Of a stretch of 55,423 nucleotides of DNA, positions 9,401-18,801 are shown one piece after another. Both the position numbers and the translations under genes were made by a program. Location of the stretch: assembly GCA_964448935.1 (NCBI GenBank), contig CAYVBE010000003.1, forward strand, positions 1-55,423, read 5' to 3'. The first letter of the stretch is position 1, and each line of letters starts with the position of its first letter. Origin of the DNA: CAYVBE01 sp964448935. Its GTDB lineage: Bacteria; Planctomycetota; Brocadiia; SM23-32. Under the pieces are notes generated by a model. That model did not search any database and was not told the origin of the DNA. It saw nothing but the letters and a program-made list of their open reading frames with translations.

Positions 9401-11116
9401 CCCGCCGGCGGCGTCGGCCTCCGCCGCCCAGGCGGCAACAGTGGCCACCATCGGCGGCAAAAAAGCATGTTCCCTCGCGTCAATCCCGCCCGCGACTTCC
9501 TCCGTGGCCCGCCACTGCTGCAGTATCTTCGCGTGAGCCAGGACCTCCTCGACGCCGTCGGCCAGGCGGGGGGCGGGCCTGACCCTGTCCGCCGAAGCGC
9601 GCAGCCGAGCCGCCGTCTGCGGCCAGCCCAACTGCTCGGCCCGCTGCGCGAACCGGCGCACCTGCTCAAGCAACGGCCAGTCCGCCAACTCAAAAGCGGC
9701 CTCGATCGCACGCGCGGTCGAGACCGCTCTTTCCTCCGGCTGCCCGTCCGGGCTCTTGCCGGGGTCGAACTCGGTGCCCGTGGCACGCGCATCGGCCAGG
9801 GCCTGCACCACGTTGCGGTTCAGCCAGGGGTCCGCAACCCACTGATCGTGGTGCTCGCGCGCCCGCGCGTAGACGTCCCCGAACCACTCTTCGTAGGTCG
9901 CCGAATACGCGGACCCGGCGGCATCGTCGGCAGTGGGAGCCTGGCCGGGCGCTTCGGCCTCCGGCTCGGGCGGCCCGCCGCCGCCCCCGAAAAGGAGGGC
10001 GGCCAGCACGATAAGCAGTATGACGACGACCGTGATGATGATCCAGAGCGGTTTGGGCAGGCCCCGGCCGGGGGGCGAAGGGATCGGCTGCCGCTCGCCT
10101 CCCCCGTCCGCTCCGTCAGCCCTGGCAGGCGTGAAGGATTCCCCGCCGGATCGCGCGTCCTCCACCGCACGATCCACATCTTCCACAAACTCGTCGTCCA
10201 GCGTGAAGGGGATGTCGGTGGCCAGCGGCAGTTCGTCCTGCCCGACCGCCAGGCAGAAAAGCTCGTCGGCCGTGGGCGCGCCGGCGATCACGTCCAGCCA
10301 GTCATAGTCCAGCGGCCGCAGCAGCAGCAGGGGCGCATCCGGGTGAAGCTGTGTGCGCATGAAGTCCGTCCATAGCTGCAGGGCTTCCTCCGGCGATTCG
10401 GTGCAGCGCGGGACGCGCATCCTGGCGGGTGGCCTGCCCTCGGCGGCTGCGCCGGGCCGGAAGCTGTCCGGCAGATAGCCGCCCATCTGGCGCTGGATCT
10501 CGTAGAACACCCGGTGGATGTGCTGCTCGCCCTCCGGCAGGTGTTCGGCCAGCCTGGCCAGCGCCGGGCCGCCGGCCTCGGTCACGGGGGCGGAGTCCGG
10601 CACGTCCGCGGCCTGCAGCCGCAACTCCCGGCGCGTGACGTCCAGTATGGAGACGACGTCGTCGGCCGACCCGGCCGCGCTGCACCGCTGCTCGACGTCT
10701 TCCAGGCGGGGCAACACCTCTCTGAGCAGCCAGTCCACCGGCAGGCGCCGGCACTGGGCGCAGACGAGCATGGGGTAGCGACGCCCCTTGGCATCCTGAG
10801 AGGGCCACATGCGGCCGACCACCACGTCCTGGGGCAGGTGCCACAGCAGGACCTGCCGGAACCGGTTCTGGAGGTCCGGGTCCTGAGGATCCCCCCATGC
10901 GCCGGACTGCAAATTGCCTCCGATGCCCTGCACCAGCAGTCTGTCGCGCACACCGATCAGGCGGTGTGTATCGAGTCCCTCGCTCAGAAAATCGCCCCAC
11001 CCCGGGTGCTTGCCGAACGCACCCAGGTGGATACGCTCGTCGCCCCCTTCTTCGGTGCGACGCAACAGCTTGCCCACCACGGTGGAGATGGTGGAGTCAC
11101 CCGGGTGCGCCGTCAT
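6494..11116 (-). CDS. tagF: T6SS TagF domain fused to transmembrane, helical and FGE-like domains
   Basis: A 1540-residue protein. Residues about 22-160 are a TagF (ImpM/SciT) domain, with LGAFGKHPGWGDFL at its start and GRMWPSQDAKGRRYP later. In characterised systems TagF is a post-translational modulator of T6SS firing and is only about 220 residues. One transmembrane helix follows at about 357-376. Next come roughly 840 residues of Glu/Ala/Arg-rich predicted helix. A C-terminal domain (about 1219-1540) has the sulfatase-modifying-factor/FGE hallmark IGNVAEF (about 1463) and a GGPSALSS segment. The catalytic FGE cysteines are absent, so it is probably a binding fold in the periplasm. The part after the helix is paralogous to the pseudokinase at 18904-23163. 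Start: ATG 11116 overlaps the tssM stop (TGATG) with AAGGAG 6 bases upstream; an in-frame ATG at 11137 is less likely. Confidence 0.85.
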   Translation of the reverse strand: MTAHPGDSTISTVVGKLLRRTEEGGDERIHLGAFGKHPGWGDFLSEGLDTHRLIGVRDRLLVQGIGGNLQSGAWGDPQDPDLQNRFRQVLLWHLPQDVVVGRMWPSQDAKGRRYPMLVCAQCRRLPVDWLLREVLPRLEDVEQRCSAAGSADDVVSILDVTRRELRLQAADVPDSAPVTEAGGPALARLAEHLPEGEQHIHRVFYEIQRQMGGYLPDSFRPGAAAEGRPPARMRVPRCTESPEEALQLWTDFMRTQLHPDAPLLLLRPLDYDWLDVIAGAPTADELFCLAVGQDELPLATDIPFTLDDEFVEDVDRAVEDARSGGESFTPARADGADGGGERQPIPSPPGRGLPKPLWIIITVVVILLIVLAALLFGGGGGPPEPEAEAPGQAPTADDAAGSAYSATYEEWFGDVYARAREHHDQWVADPWLNRNVVQALADARATGTEFDPGKSPDGQPEERAVSTARAIEAAFELADWPLLEQVRRFAQRAEQLGWPQTAARLRASADRVRPAPRLADGVEEVLAHAKILQQWRATEEVAGGIDAREHAFLPPMVATVAAWAAEADAAGGEALVTRLENARGHLSAVDSAAQTLETGLAGMDGKGDSGSFYAYLRDSLQPGGAGDVEALASRLRKLAADVEFVLQVAGRWRRVEELQRGIAAAGSDSMVVDAFSGYATGRMEFKGQGLRALADRLASVEEVGRKLKDFLGNNGQRVAWPSFQPREEELFGEPVGAEDLEAWLADAPDYFRLTGDFERDAEEWRQTLTMVEKDIGCQPEARRPALRGRLDALKEKVAAYPSVAPVAMNRAQVRAEKEEAAAAVLGLREDVPSCMPPREWLDAMRGRWRISDSGAINAEWERRRDRFLGDVTAAGLQADRSLYVDRRTRIEDLEKSLKDIEKLFPAVVELPAGRGWKDALREALPDEREEAIRRALEQTEWEGGTPAGTDAARREAAAFEKLQQDLARLVADFERLEQMVDLAYRPDEAPADEQETIARILDRWKRHDVMARSRVAGAMAPAMERLDALVAADSRASRAELLSLVETSDRPELVLTAWRRLGRIEQPAGTAPLRAELDLRAAVRAAIEGIPSEQRRGVLHEEYRAEQKRRWLDCVQGLAEQNSVAEAVRMCDEFTEEGDEALPPRVRYNVLRMELEDSLSGAPSEGQVRRRVEDFAAAVRALPDGVSDVPAVSEALAGLEELLDSEQQPEQVPPGPAAVEWAKWHVEADGFPRRFAYRWAGKGHELVFERVEPTGSGASPAYLCVTEVPVGLFMDAVEAAGLWDEMRPHLDARRGLMRQGPRCWVSDRERIVIADRWVCEDPVWSDISRYAEGVRPGEGGGPLPNADSPMSYLSGVGARLFAEQILRCRLPRPDEWKAARAACEAAPGAEPAWNLRDRTWLRQWEYVNRMVGEHMLSRRLPLDGSFDVGGYDDAGAPETQDADDGLLWFQSVREGSPGPFLHVIGNVAEFLCDETGRFYAGGPSALSSPEIGGGPEPLESEKSMFADVGVRLAITPSGGTLLWNVQQASRRLPWLTGSGG

Positions 11117-14100
11117 CAAGGACTCCTTCGCGGCCACTTGTCCGGATCGGGAAACGGCCTCTCAAACTCCAGTTTCAGCTTCAGCGGAAGGGTCTCCTGC
11201 TGGAAGGCCATACGCTGAACTTCGAGTTCAACCGTCCACACCTTGCCCCCCTGGTGCGGGCTGGCTGACCAGACGTGCCGCTGCCCGCCCCGGCCGGGCT
11301 CATCTGCCGCCCCTTCGTGCAACAGGCGCACGGCCCCCCACTGTGAGCCGGGCATGATTCGCTTGTCCGGCTGGTCCGGAGCGTCGGCCGGGTACCGGAA
11401 CAGCTCCAACTGGAAAGTGCCCGGCACCTCGACTGTGCCGAGTTCCTGCGCCTCGGGCATCGAGGTGGCGTATGGCTTCTCATTGTTCAGGGCAATGACG
11501 CGCCAGAACCCGACCGTGGTCGTCTCCTGCTCGCTCGGCAGGATGACCACGCACTTCAGCGGTTCGTCCTCGGGCAGTGCGCTCAGCACTGCCGAGACCC
11601 TGTCGAGCAACTCCCGGTCCTCCCGGTCGAACACCTCCGGCCAGCGCAGGTTGTCCAGGCGCCGGTCAATCTCGTCGGAGCCCACCCGCAAGCCGGCGCC
11701 GATGGTCTCCGGCACGGGGGCCGGCAGAATGCGCTCCACGGCCTGGCGCACGAGTGCGATCTCGGCCGTGGTCAGGTCATCGTCGGGATCGCCGGGCGGC
11801 ACGGCCAGCGGGAACCGCAGGTTGGCCTTGATCCTCAGCAGGTCAGGTCGGACCGCCTGCCCCGCCTCCCGCGCCAGCGAGCTGACGCCCTCCAGGGCGA
11901 GGCCCTCCCAATAGTGGAAGGCCAGATCCTCTCCCCTCCCTGACGCCGCCTTCACGGCGTATTCCTCCATAAAACCCGTCGGCCGCAGATTCAAAACGCG
12001 TACGCGGGCGCGCGCGGCATCCTGTCCGGTCAGACCCTGCCAGCCCTGCAGCAGGTCCCCGCAGGCGGAGGCGAACTCCGACTCCGCCCGCAGCGGCTCC
12101 AGCGCATCCACCGCCATCCGGTGAATGCCGTCGTACTGCCGCCGGAGCGCATCGTCTTTCTCCAGCAGATCGTGGGCGAAACGGCAGCTCTCCGCGTCGC
12201 AGTCCAGTGCGCGGATCACCGTCTTGCAGACGCTCATCAGCACGTCGTTCATCACCTTGTGATCCGCCGCCTCCAGCGCGTCGCCGAACTGGCTCCACGA
12301 GGCCGCGCGCGGCAGCATGGCGGTGTTGGGCACGGTATCCGTCCAGTACTCCAGGTAGCGTCGGGCGTATTCCTGAGCCGTCGTCGCCACGGAGGCGTAC
12401 TGCTGCTCCAGCTCGTCCTTGTCCAGAAGCTCCTCCTCGGGATCGCGGATCCGCTGCCCCAGCGCCGACCAGGCCTGCAGAAGCGCCCGCCCGGCGTCCG
12501 GATGCAATTCCGGGGCAAACCCGTCTTCCTTCAGTTGGGTCAGCGGCAGTTCGGGCACGTCCAGGGGGGCGATCCCCCCCTCCGCCACAAGGTCCGCGAC
12601 AGCCTGCTGGAATTCCTCGACCGTGGCCGGGGCGTCTTCCAGCATCCGGCGGGCAAGCTCCGAGCGGCGCATGCGATGGGAGGCCCGCAGCACGAAACGC
12701 CCGCAGTCGGTCGCCTCGCCCACCCGGTAGGCATCGGCGGCGACGGACTCCAGCGCTCCCATCGCGGCGACGGCCTCCTTGAAGTCATCCTCCATGGACT
12801 TCAGCAGCGCGGGCAGCCTGAGCGGGCTGATGTCCGCCTCCCCGGCGTCTCCCAGACCCCGGTCGGCGCGTGAGTAGATGAACAGCCGCGCGCGGTAGAG
12901 CCACGGGGCATCTCCCAGGTCGCCAGCCCCCTCGCCCGACAGGCCGCTGTCCGCCAGGGAAACCGGCGCCAGGAATTCCTGCTGCACCGTCCCCAGGCGT
13001 TCCTCGAAGGGGGTGGCAGCAATCGTGCTCACGGCTTCCTCGGGTTCTTCGGCTGCTTCGGATTCTCCGCCTTCCTCGGCGGCCTCGCCCGCCTCGGGCG
13101 CGGATACCTGCAGCGCGGCCGTCCGTATCCGCTCGGGCAGCCCCGCCACGTCGCCCTCGGCCCATGCTGTCTCCAGCAGTTCGATGATGGCCGCCTCCAT
13201 GGCCTGGAGTTCTCCGGCAAACCCCTTGTGGGCCTCCAGGGTCTCCTCCGCCAGGTCTTCGCGCCACGGCTCGCCCGCCCCGCCGGAGCCCGGCAGGCGC
13301 CCGAAGAACGCCTGCACCCGGCCCTTCAGGTCGTTGCGCGCACGATGGTAGGCAAGCGTGATGTCCCCGGTCTCGGCCAGGCAGGGGGCGGCGGCGATGA
13401 GCTCGTCCAGCGCCTGGCCTTTCTCGCGAAGGGCGCCGTACTTCTCCTCCCATTGGGTCCGCAGGGCCTGGAACGCCGCGGAGTCCTCCGGCAGCCCCCT
13501 GTCCTGCGCCGCGGTCAGAGACGTGAGCAGCTCGGCCTCCGAGTCCCCCAGGCCGGAGAACTGAGCGGCGATCTGGATGAGCTGTTCGGCACACTCATAG
13601 ATGGAGTCCGCGCCGTCCGCACTCTTCAGGGACCGAATAAACGCCGCCAATCCGTTGCGCAGCAGGGAGTTGTCGGAAAACGGTTCCTGCTCGACGACCC
13701 GGTCGGGCGTGACGCACGTGGTGTGCTCTGCACCGGTGTACACCCAGTTCAGGTCCTCCTGGAGCGCCGTAACGTCCTCGGCCGCCAGCTCGCGCTGGTT
13801 TTCGTTGAACACGTAGAAGAAAAGGGGCTTCAGTTGCGGCACGTCGGGCTCACCCTCGGCGGGCTGCTCGGGGGCGGTTGCCGGCTGGAGCTTCCGGGAG
13901 TAGCCCCGCAGGCGCACCAGCTCGACCAGTGCGTCGGTGGCCGCCGGCGACCACGGCCGGTCGGCGGCCCCGGACATCTTCTCGGCCGCCCCCAGCGCCA
14001 GTGGTCCCACCACGCTGCGTTCCAGCAGCTCCGCGTAGGTCCGGGCGCGGTTCTTCTGGGAAAGGCTCTCGCTCCGCAGGGCCGCAGCCAGAGCAAAGAT

Positions 14101-15732
14101 GGCCGGCACCTTAATCTCCTGGCCGCAGAGTTCACGCAGGCGGCCCAGCAACTCCACACGGGTCAGGGTATCACGGGGAGCGGGCGCCTCCTTCTGCCCG
14201 TAGTAGGGGTAAATGTCGCCGGCTTCCGCCTTTGCGGCGATGATGGGCTGCTTCTCCAGCATCTTTCGGGCGCTCATCCACGCGTCGCGGTGCTCGCCCA
14301 CGTGCTGCCTGAAGCCGCCGGCGCCGAGGATGGTCAGCCCGATGAGAACGAGGACCGTGACGATGCCGGCCCCCATCACCAGGCCCTTGCGGCGGCGGTG
14401 CTGTTTTCGAGCGCTGGAGGCCCAGGTGACCAGCCCCTGCTCCTTGAACACCTTGCGGGTGAAGACATCGTGCAGGAAGAAGGACTTCTCCCGTTCCCAC
14501 ACCCGCCCCTCGGGCAGGGACTCCACCGGCACGTCCAGGGCCTCGGCCAGCTCGGCGTCGAGGGCGGCGCCCTCCCGCATGGACGAGGTGAAATAGATGC
14601 CCCGCAGGAACAGCGGTTTGCCGGCCCAGACGCCGGAGGCCGCCACGAAGGTCTTCTCCAGATAGGTCCGCAGCCGGGGCACCAGCCGGTCCAGACTCTC
14701 CGGGAAGGCAAAGGAGCTGTCCACCTCGTCGGCGCGCCGCTTCGAGGGGTCCTCCGGCACGGGGTCCAGCAGCATGCCCAGCGTGCGGGAGCGGATGCGG
14801 TCCATCAACTGCTCCAGGTGCTCGTCCAGCATGTTCGGGTCGAACCGCTCGTCCAGCGGCTGAGGGTTGGACCAGCCCAGCATCTGGTACTCGATGTTCG
14901 GCCCCTGGACCTTTTCGGTGAATTCACGGAACCCGTTGATCAGGTCGCTCTTGGTGATAACGACGAACACAGGGAAACGCAGGTCGCCCAGCGCGCTCTG
15001 GATGACGCCGAGCTGGCGGGAAAGCTTGTTGGCCTTCTCGTTGATCTGGTCAATGGAGTCGGTAATCAGGCTATCGGCCGGGATGGCCAGGATCAGGCCG
15101 TTGATAGGGCAGTTGCGCCGGTGGCGGCGGATGAGCCGCAAGAACTCCTTCCACTCCCCGGAGCCGCCCGCCTCCACTTCCTCGAAGACCAGACGACCCG
15201 CCGTGTCCAGGATGATGGCATGGTTGGTGAACCACCAGTTCATGTTGATGGTGCCGCCCACACCCTGGAATTCGTCGTTCAGGTCCGGCGGAAAGTCCAG
15301 GTTGCTGTGTCGTATGGCCTCGGTCTTGCCGGCGCCGGGCTCGCCGATGATCACATACCACGGCAGGAAGTACGGGTCCTTGCCGTGAGACCTGAGGGTC
15401 TGGACGCCCTCCTGGAACTTCCTGCGCAGTTCCTCCAGCGAGGCGATGCGCTCGGCTTTCTTCACGCCCTGAGGGGTGCTTTTGGCCTGTTCGCCCAGGT
15501 CCTCGTCGAACTGCTTTGCCCGGCGTTTCTGGCGCCATTTGGCCAGGCCCTTGACCAGCCCGACGATGAGGACGACTACCAGACCGGCAATCAGCAGGAA
15601 CCACAACAGCCGGCCGCTGAGCATATTGCGGGCCATGTAGAGGCCCCCCGCCAGTCCGCCGCCGGCCAGGACGAAGATCCCCATTTTCAGCGGCATGGGC
15701 AGATTTGTCAGTGTGGTAAGGCGACGCAGCAT
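11116..15732 (-). CDS. tssM: T6SS inner-membrane complex protein TssM (IcmF/VasK)
   Basis: This 1538-residue protein is the structural core of the T6SS trans-envelope complex. It has two N-terminal membrane helices (about residues 16-34 and 43-62) and a cytoplasmic GTPase-like domain with a complete Walker A motif GEPGAGKTEAI (about 127-137). WWFTNHAIILDTAGR (about 162-176) and ITKSDLING (about 257-265) follow. A third helix at about 447-467 leads into a large periplasmic region, which in known systems contacts TssJ. Length is somewhat above the usual 1100-1300 residues; the periplasmic part is acidic and expanded. The gene starts 2 bases after tssL, with GGAGGGT upstream, and its stop overlaps the TagF-fusion start, so the genes are translationally coupled. 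Confidence 0.95.
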   Translation of the reverse strand: MLRRLTTLTNLPMPLKMGIFVLAGGGLAGGLYMARNMLSGRLLWFLLIAGLVVVLIVGLVKGLAKWRQKRRAKQFDEDLGEQAKSTPQGVKKAERIASLEELRRKFQEGVQTLRSHGKDPYFLPWYVIIGEPGAGKTEAIRHSNLDFPPDLNDEFQGVGGTINMNWWFTNHAIILDTAGRLVFEEVEAGGSGEWKEFLRLIRRHRRNCPINGLILAIPADSLITDSIDQINEKANKLSRQLGVIQSALGDLRFPVFVVITKSDLINGFREFTEKVQGPNIEYQMLGWSNPQPLDERFDPNMLDEHLEQLMDRIRSRTLGMLLDPVPEDPSKRRADEVDSSFAFPESLDRLVPRLRTYLEKTFVAASGVWAGKPLFLRGIYFTSSMREGAALDAELAEALDVPVESLPEGRVWEREKSFFLHDVFTRKVFKEQGLVTWASSARKQHRRRKGLVMGAGIVTVLVLIGLTILGAGGFRQHVGEHRDAWMSARKMLEKQPIIAAKAEAGDIYPYYGQKEAPAPRDTLTRVELLGRLRELCGQEIKVPAIFALAAALRSESLSQKNRARTYAELLERSVVGPLALGAAEKMSGAADRPWSPAATDALVELVRLRGYSRKLQPATAPEQPAEGEPDVPQLKPLFFYVFNENQRELAAEDVTALQEDLNWVYTGAEHTTCVTPDRVVEQEPFSDNSLLRNGLAAFIRSLKSADGADSIYECAEQLIQIAAQFSGLGDSEAELLTSLTAAQDRGLPEDSAAFQALRTQWEEKYGALREKGQALDELIAAAPCLAETGDITLAYHRARNDLKGRVQAFFGRLPGSGGAGEPWREDLAEETLEAHKGFAGELQAMEAAIIELLETAWAEGDVAGLPERIRTAALQVSAPEAGEAAEEGGESEAAEEPEEAVSTIAATPFEERLGTVQQEFLAPVSLADSGLSGEGAGDLGDAPWLYRARLFIYSRADRGLGDAGEADISPLRLPALLKSMEDDFKEAVAAMGALESVAADAYRVGEATDCGRFVLRASHRMRRSELARRMLEDAPATVEEFQQAVADLVAEGGIAPLDVPELPLTQLKEDGFAPELHPDAGRALLQAWSALGQRIRDPEEELLDKDELEQQYASVATTAQEYARRYLEYWTDTVPNTAMLPRAASWSQFGDALEAADHKVMNDVLMSVCKTVIRALDCDAESCRFAHDLLEKDDALRRQYDGIHRMAVDALEPLRAESEFASACGDLLQGWQGLTGQDAARARVRVLNLRPTGFMEEYAVKAASGRGEDLAFHYWEGLALEGVSSLAREAGQAVRPDLLRIKANLRFPLAVPPGDPDDDLTTAEIALVRQAVERILPAPVPETIGAGLRVGSDEIDRRLDNLRWPEVFDREDRELLDRVSAVLSALPEDEPLKCVVILPSEQETTTVGFWRVIALNNEKPYATSMPEAQELGTVEVPGTFQLELFRYPADAPDQPDKRIMPGSQWGAVRLLHEGAADEPGRGGQRHVWSASPHQGGKVWTVELEVQRMAFQQETLPLKLKLEFERPFPDPDKWPRRSP

Positions 15733-15734
15733 TT

Positions 15735-16463
15735 TCAGTTACCCTCCTCTTCGGGCGACTCTGTCGTGGTCGCGATAGTCGTCTGCCCCTCCGATACGGC
15801 CTTGAGGGATTCTTCCAGTTCTTTGCCCGCGCTTTCGTACAGGGCGACGTTGGCCACGAAGAAGACAATGATCAGGGCAACGAAGATCAGAGCGATGGTC
15901 AGCAGCTTGCGGCCCGGCGGCTCGGTCAGGTCGCGGGTGTCCACGTGCTCGTATGCCTGCGGACAGATCGGCTTGGTCTCGTCCACGTCTATATCGCGGC
16001 GTATGCGGGCGGCAATCTGCTTCATCTTCGCCTGCAGCTTCTCCTCCCGGCGGGCGTACATCCCGGTGAACCCCAGACCGATGCAGGTGTAGAAGACCAT
16101 CAGCCGCTCGTTGGCCTCCTTGCTGTCATCGGCCAGGGTCTCGTCCAGGAGATGGAAGAACTTCTCGTCTCCCGCGAGTTCCTTCAGCTCGTAGGCGATC
16201 CGGTTTTCGTCCCACTGCCGGGCGAATTCCAGATCGCTCTCGGCGATCATGGAGTCCGCGAAGAACACGAGGGGCAGTTTGACGTTTTCGTACTGTTCGG
16301 ACAGCAGGTGGTCGCCGGCGGCGCGGCCCTTCAACTCATCGAACAGAAGGGACTTCATCCGCGCCCGCACCTCTTCCATCTGCGGCTCCGCCCCTTTGCG
16401 CGGAGACCGGTTCAGTGCGCACACGTACTGAAACAGCGGCTCAACCAGCTTCAGCAGTTTCAC
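15735..16463 (-). CDS. tssL: T6SS membrane protein TssL (DotU family)
   Basis: A 242-residue DotU-type protein that forms the inner-membrane complex with TssM. The N-terminal cytoplasmic helical domain begins MKLLKLVEPLFQYVCALNR, and LMVFYTCIGLGFTGMYA (about 130-146) is the conserved family segment. A single C-terminal membrane anchor spans about residues 187-211, followed by a short periplasmic tail of about 30 residues. There is no peptidoglycan-binding OmpA-like extension, so anchoring to the cell wall must come from elsewhere. The start lies 1 base after the tssK stop, and GGAGGGTGAA within the end of tssK serves as the ribosome-binding site. Confidence 0.93.
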   Translation of the reverse strand: MKLLKLVEPLFQYVCALNRSPRKGAEPQMEEVRARMKSLLFDELKGRAAGDHLLSEQYENVKLPLVFFADSMIAESDLEFARQWDENRIAYELKELAGDEKFFHLLDETLADDSKEANERLMVFYTCIGLGFTGMYARREEKLQAKMKQIAARIRRDIDVDETKPICPQAYEHVDTRDLTEPPGRKLLTIALIFVALIIVFFVANVALYESAGKELEESLKAVSEGQTTIATTTESPEEEGN

Positions 16464-16464
16464 T

Positions 16465-17841
16465 TCACCCTCCGGTCTCGGTCAGGGTCATGTACAGGGT
16501 AACGTCGAAGTCCGAGGAGGCCATGCCCGGCCAGCGAACGGCCAGGGCCATGTCCTCCTCCACGATCTCCCACAGCTCCCGCTCCCGGGGCTGGTCCACG
16601 CGGAAGTACGTGAGCCCCGGCGGCGAGGGCAGCTCCAGCGGCGTGTAGTGCTCCTCCACCAGCTTGAACCCGAAGACGGCCCGGTCCCCCAGGCTCTTCG
16701 GCATCAGCTTGAATTTGCTGGCGTCCTGCACGAGCTGAATAACGGTGGCGGGGTCCTCCTTGGAGCGCACGCCCAGGTAGTAGGCATTGGGCTCGGTAAG
16801 GTGGCGCTGCTCCAGGTCGGCAACCCAGAACTCCTCCTCCCGTCGGAAGGGCACGCTGAGGAACTTCTCGCCCACGGCACCCTTCAAGAGCGCCCGTATC
16901 TTGTTCGAGAGGTCCTGCAGGGACACCAGGGGGTTGTCGTGGTCGTAGGGCTCCGCCACCTGGTCGCCGGCGCCGGGCGTCAGGGAGGCCAGCTCGCCCA
17001 GAAGGGCCTTCAACTCCACGTAAAGCTCGAAGGGGGTGACCGCCGGCGCCTCCACCAGGCTGGTCAGCCGGGCGGCGTAGCGGTGCAGCGTGCGCAGCCT
17101 CAGCAGCAGCCGCAACTGTGTGCCGCGCACCTCTTCCCGGGTCAGCGTCTCCGGGCTCATCTTGTTGACCAGTTCCTTGCGGCTGGCGTCCACCTGGTCC
17201 GCCAGGTCCCGGGCGACGCCGTGTAGCCTGCGCGACCCGCGCAGCACCAGGCAGGGCGGCGCGAAACCGGGATCCTCGCGCGGCAGGCCCACGTCCTCGC
17301 CCGTGCCGTGGCGCACCCTCAGCAGGGGTATGACCTCCATGTCCGACTGGTCGTCCGTCTCCAGCAGCAGCCGCGCGTTGACGCGGCGGATCACCACGGG
17401 CTGGGCATTCTGGCCGGTGTTCTCATCGAGGCGCTGCGTCTCCTCCAGGCGGTACAGACGCTTGACGCGCCACTGCTCCTCGCCCTCTTCCTCGATGACG
17501 TTGGCCCGACCCTCGTACCATAGCGGCACGCCCAGGTAGATGGTGAGTTCGCCCCCGGAGCCCGCGAACGCCTCCTCGATGTTCAGGGCGGGCAGGTCGG
17601 CGTTTTCGGGCACGTTCACTTCCAGCCCGCCGGGCATCACCACCTGCAGCTGGTCGAACCGCACCAGCATGTTCTCCAGCGCGTCGGGGGACAGTCTTGC
17701 CCGCACCACCCCGTAAGGATAGCTCCAGGCCAGGCGTCTCTCCTGCCGGACCTTCTCCAGCATCCCCCGCTGCATGGACTGAAGGTGGTGAGGTCTGAGG
17801 AAAAGCCCCTCGTGCCAGTGGACGTCGCCGCCGCTCGCCAT
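16465..17841 (-). CDS. tssK: T6SS baseplate protein TssK
   Basis: A 458-residue cytoplasmic protein that links the baseplate to the TssL/TssM membrane complex. The N-terminal signature VHWHEGLFLRPHHLQSMQR (residues 7-25) is characteristic of TssK. The C-terminal receptor-binding part includes LELPSPPGLTYFRVDQP. Length matches the family (about 440-460). The gene sits between the TagH-tail-like gene (15-base gap, AGGAGATAGC before the ATG) and tssL. The K-L-M order is the usual one. Confidence 0.95.
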   Translation of the reverse strand: MASGGDVHWHEGLFLRPHHLQSMQRGMLEKVRQERRLAWSYPYGVVRARLSPDALENMLVRFDQLQVVMPGGLEVNVPENADLPALNIEEAFAGSGGELTIYLGVPLWYEGRANVIEEEGEEQWRVKRLYRLEETQRLDENTGQNAQPVVIRRVNARLLLETDDQSDMEVIPLLRVRHGTGEDVGLPREDPGFAPPCLVLRGSRRLHGVARDLADQVDASRKELVNKMSPETLTREEVRGTQLRLLLRLRTLHRYAARLTSLVEAPAVTPFELYVELKALLGELASLTPGAGDQVAEPYDHDNPLVSLQDLSNKIRALLKGAVGEKFLSVPFRREEEFWVADLEQRHLTEPNAYYLGVRSKEDPATVIQLVQDASKFKLMPKSLGDRAVFGFKLVEEHYTPLELPSPPGLTYFRVDQPRERELWEIVEEDMALAVRWPGMASSDFDVTLYMTLTETGG

Positions 17842-17856
17842 GCTATCTCCTCTCGT

Positions 17857-18747
17857 TTACCGCTTTTTCCTTCCCGTCTTCAACAGGTCCGCCACAAACT
17901 GCCGATAGGCTTCCATGAACTCCTGCTCGATAGTGCCCTGGTTCATGTCGGCGCCCACTTCTGCGTATTTCTCCCAGTACTTCAACTCCCAGCCCTCGTA
18001 GATGCGCTTGCCGTCAATGCGGGCCAGCGCCTGAATCTCCGAGGGGGCGAACCGCGCGTGCCTGCTTGCAAACTTCTGCAGCGTGGGCTTCAGGGCGGCC
18101 AGCAGGGCCAGCAAAGTGCGCCGCAGGTGCGAGAGCAACGTCTCCAACTGTGTCGCGTCGTCGTCCGTGCCGCGCGCGAGGAAACGCTTCAGGACGGCCA
18201 TCATGTCGCCCTCGTAGGGCGCACCGCCCGACACCCCCAGGTTACCCCAGACCTTCTTCAGGTGCTGGTCCAGCTTGCTGCTGAACCACGCCAGCAGGAC
18301 CAGGGACCGCGCCATGCGCTCCGCCGGAACGGCCTCCACCTCCAGCACTTCCGTCATTGCCGAAGAGCCGGAGGAAGCCCGCCTGACCGGCAGGCCGGCC
18401 TCCGCCAGACGCCTCGCCAGGTCCTCCCGCGCCTCCGGAGGCAGGGAACCCACCAGCGCGATCAATTCGTGAAGCTGCTCCTCTTCGCTGACGGGGGGGC
18501 CAGGGGCCGGGGCAGCGTCCTTGCGGGCCCGGCTGCCGGGGAGCGCGCGCGGAAAGTGCTCGCCCAGCCTGTTCAGGAAACGGCGCCGCTCCTCGTCCGA
18601 TGCGCCGGCCAGCGCCCGGCGCACCTCCCGTGCCAGGTGCTTCCGCCGTTCCTCCGCCGGAGCGTCGGCAAAATCCACCTGCAGCAGGCGCAGCCTGTTG
18701 GCCGCCTGCTGAACCCGCCTGTCCAGTTCGCTCATCGCCTGAGGCAT
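17857..18747 (-). CDS. T6SS-associated protein resembling the TagH C-terminal domain, FHA domain absent
   Basis: A 296-residue soluble, charged protein, first gene of the tssKLM-tagF operon. The C-terminal half (about 150-296) contains LDQHLKKVWGNLG, RRTLLALLAALKPTLQKF and KYWEKYAEVGADMNQ, ending in an EQEFMEAYRQFV segment. This arrangement resembles the conserved C-terminal region of T6SS FHA-domain proteins (TagH/Fha), which act in the phospho-threonine pathway. The N-terminal half is Glu/Arg/Ala helical with no FHA fold visible, so phospho-peptide binding is not expected. Assignment to that family is inference from pattern. Start: ATG 18747 has GGAGAAAGG upstream; ATG 18735 is an alternative. 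The promoter at 18802-18830 probably drives it. Confidence 0.6.
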   Translation of the reverse strand: MPQAMSELDRRVQQAANRLRLLQVDFADAPAEERRKHLAREVRRALAGASDEERRRFLNRLGEHFPRALPGSRARKDAAPAPGPPVSEEEQLHELIALVGSLPPEAREDLARRLAEAGLPVRRASSGSSAMTEVLEVEAVPAERMARSLVLLAWFSSKLDQHLKKVWGNLGVSGGAPYEGDMMAVLKRFLARGTDDDATQLETLLSHLRRTLLALLAALKPTLQKFASRHARFAPSEIQALARIDGKRIYEGWELKYWEKYAEVGADMNQGTIEQEFMEAYRQFVADLLKTGRKKR

Positions 18748-18801
18748 TGCCTTTCTCCCGGCGGACCGACCGGCTCCACAAAGTCGCTAAGTTCGACCCC
18801 A

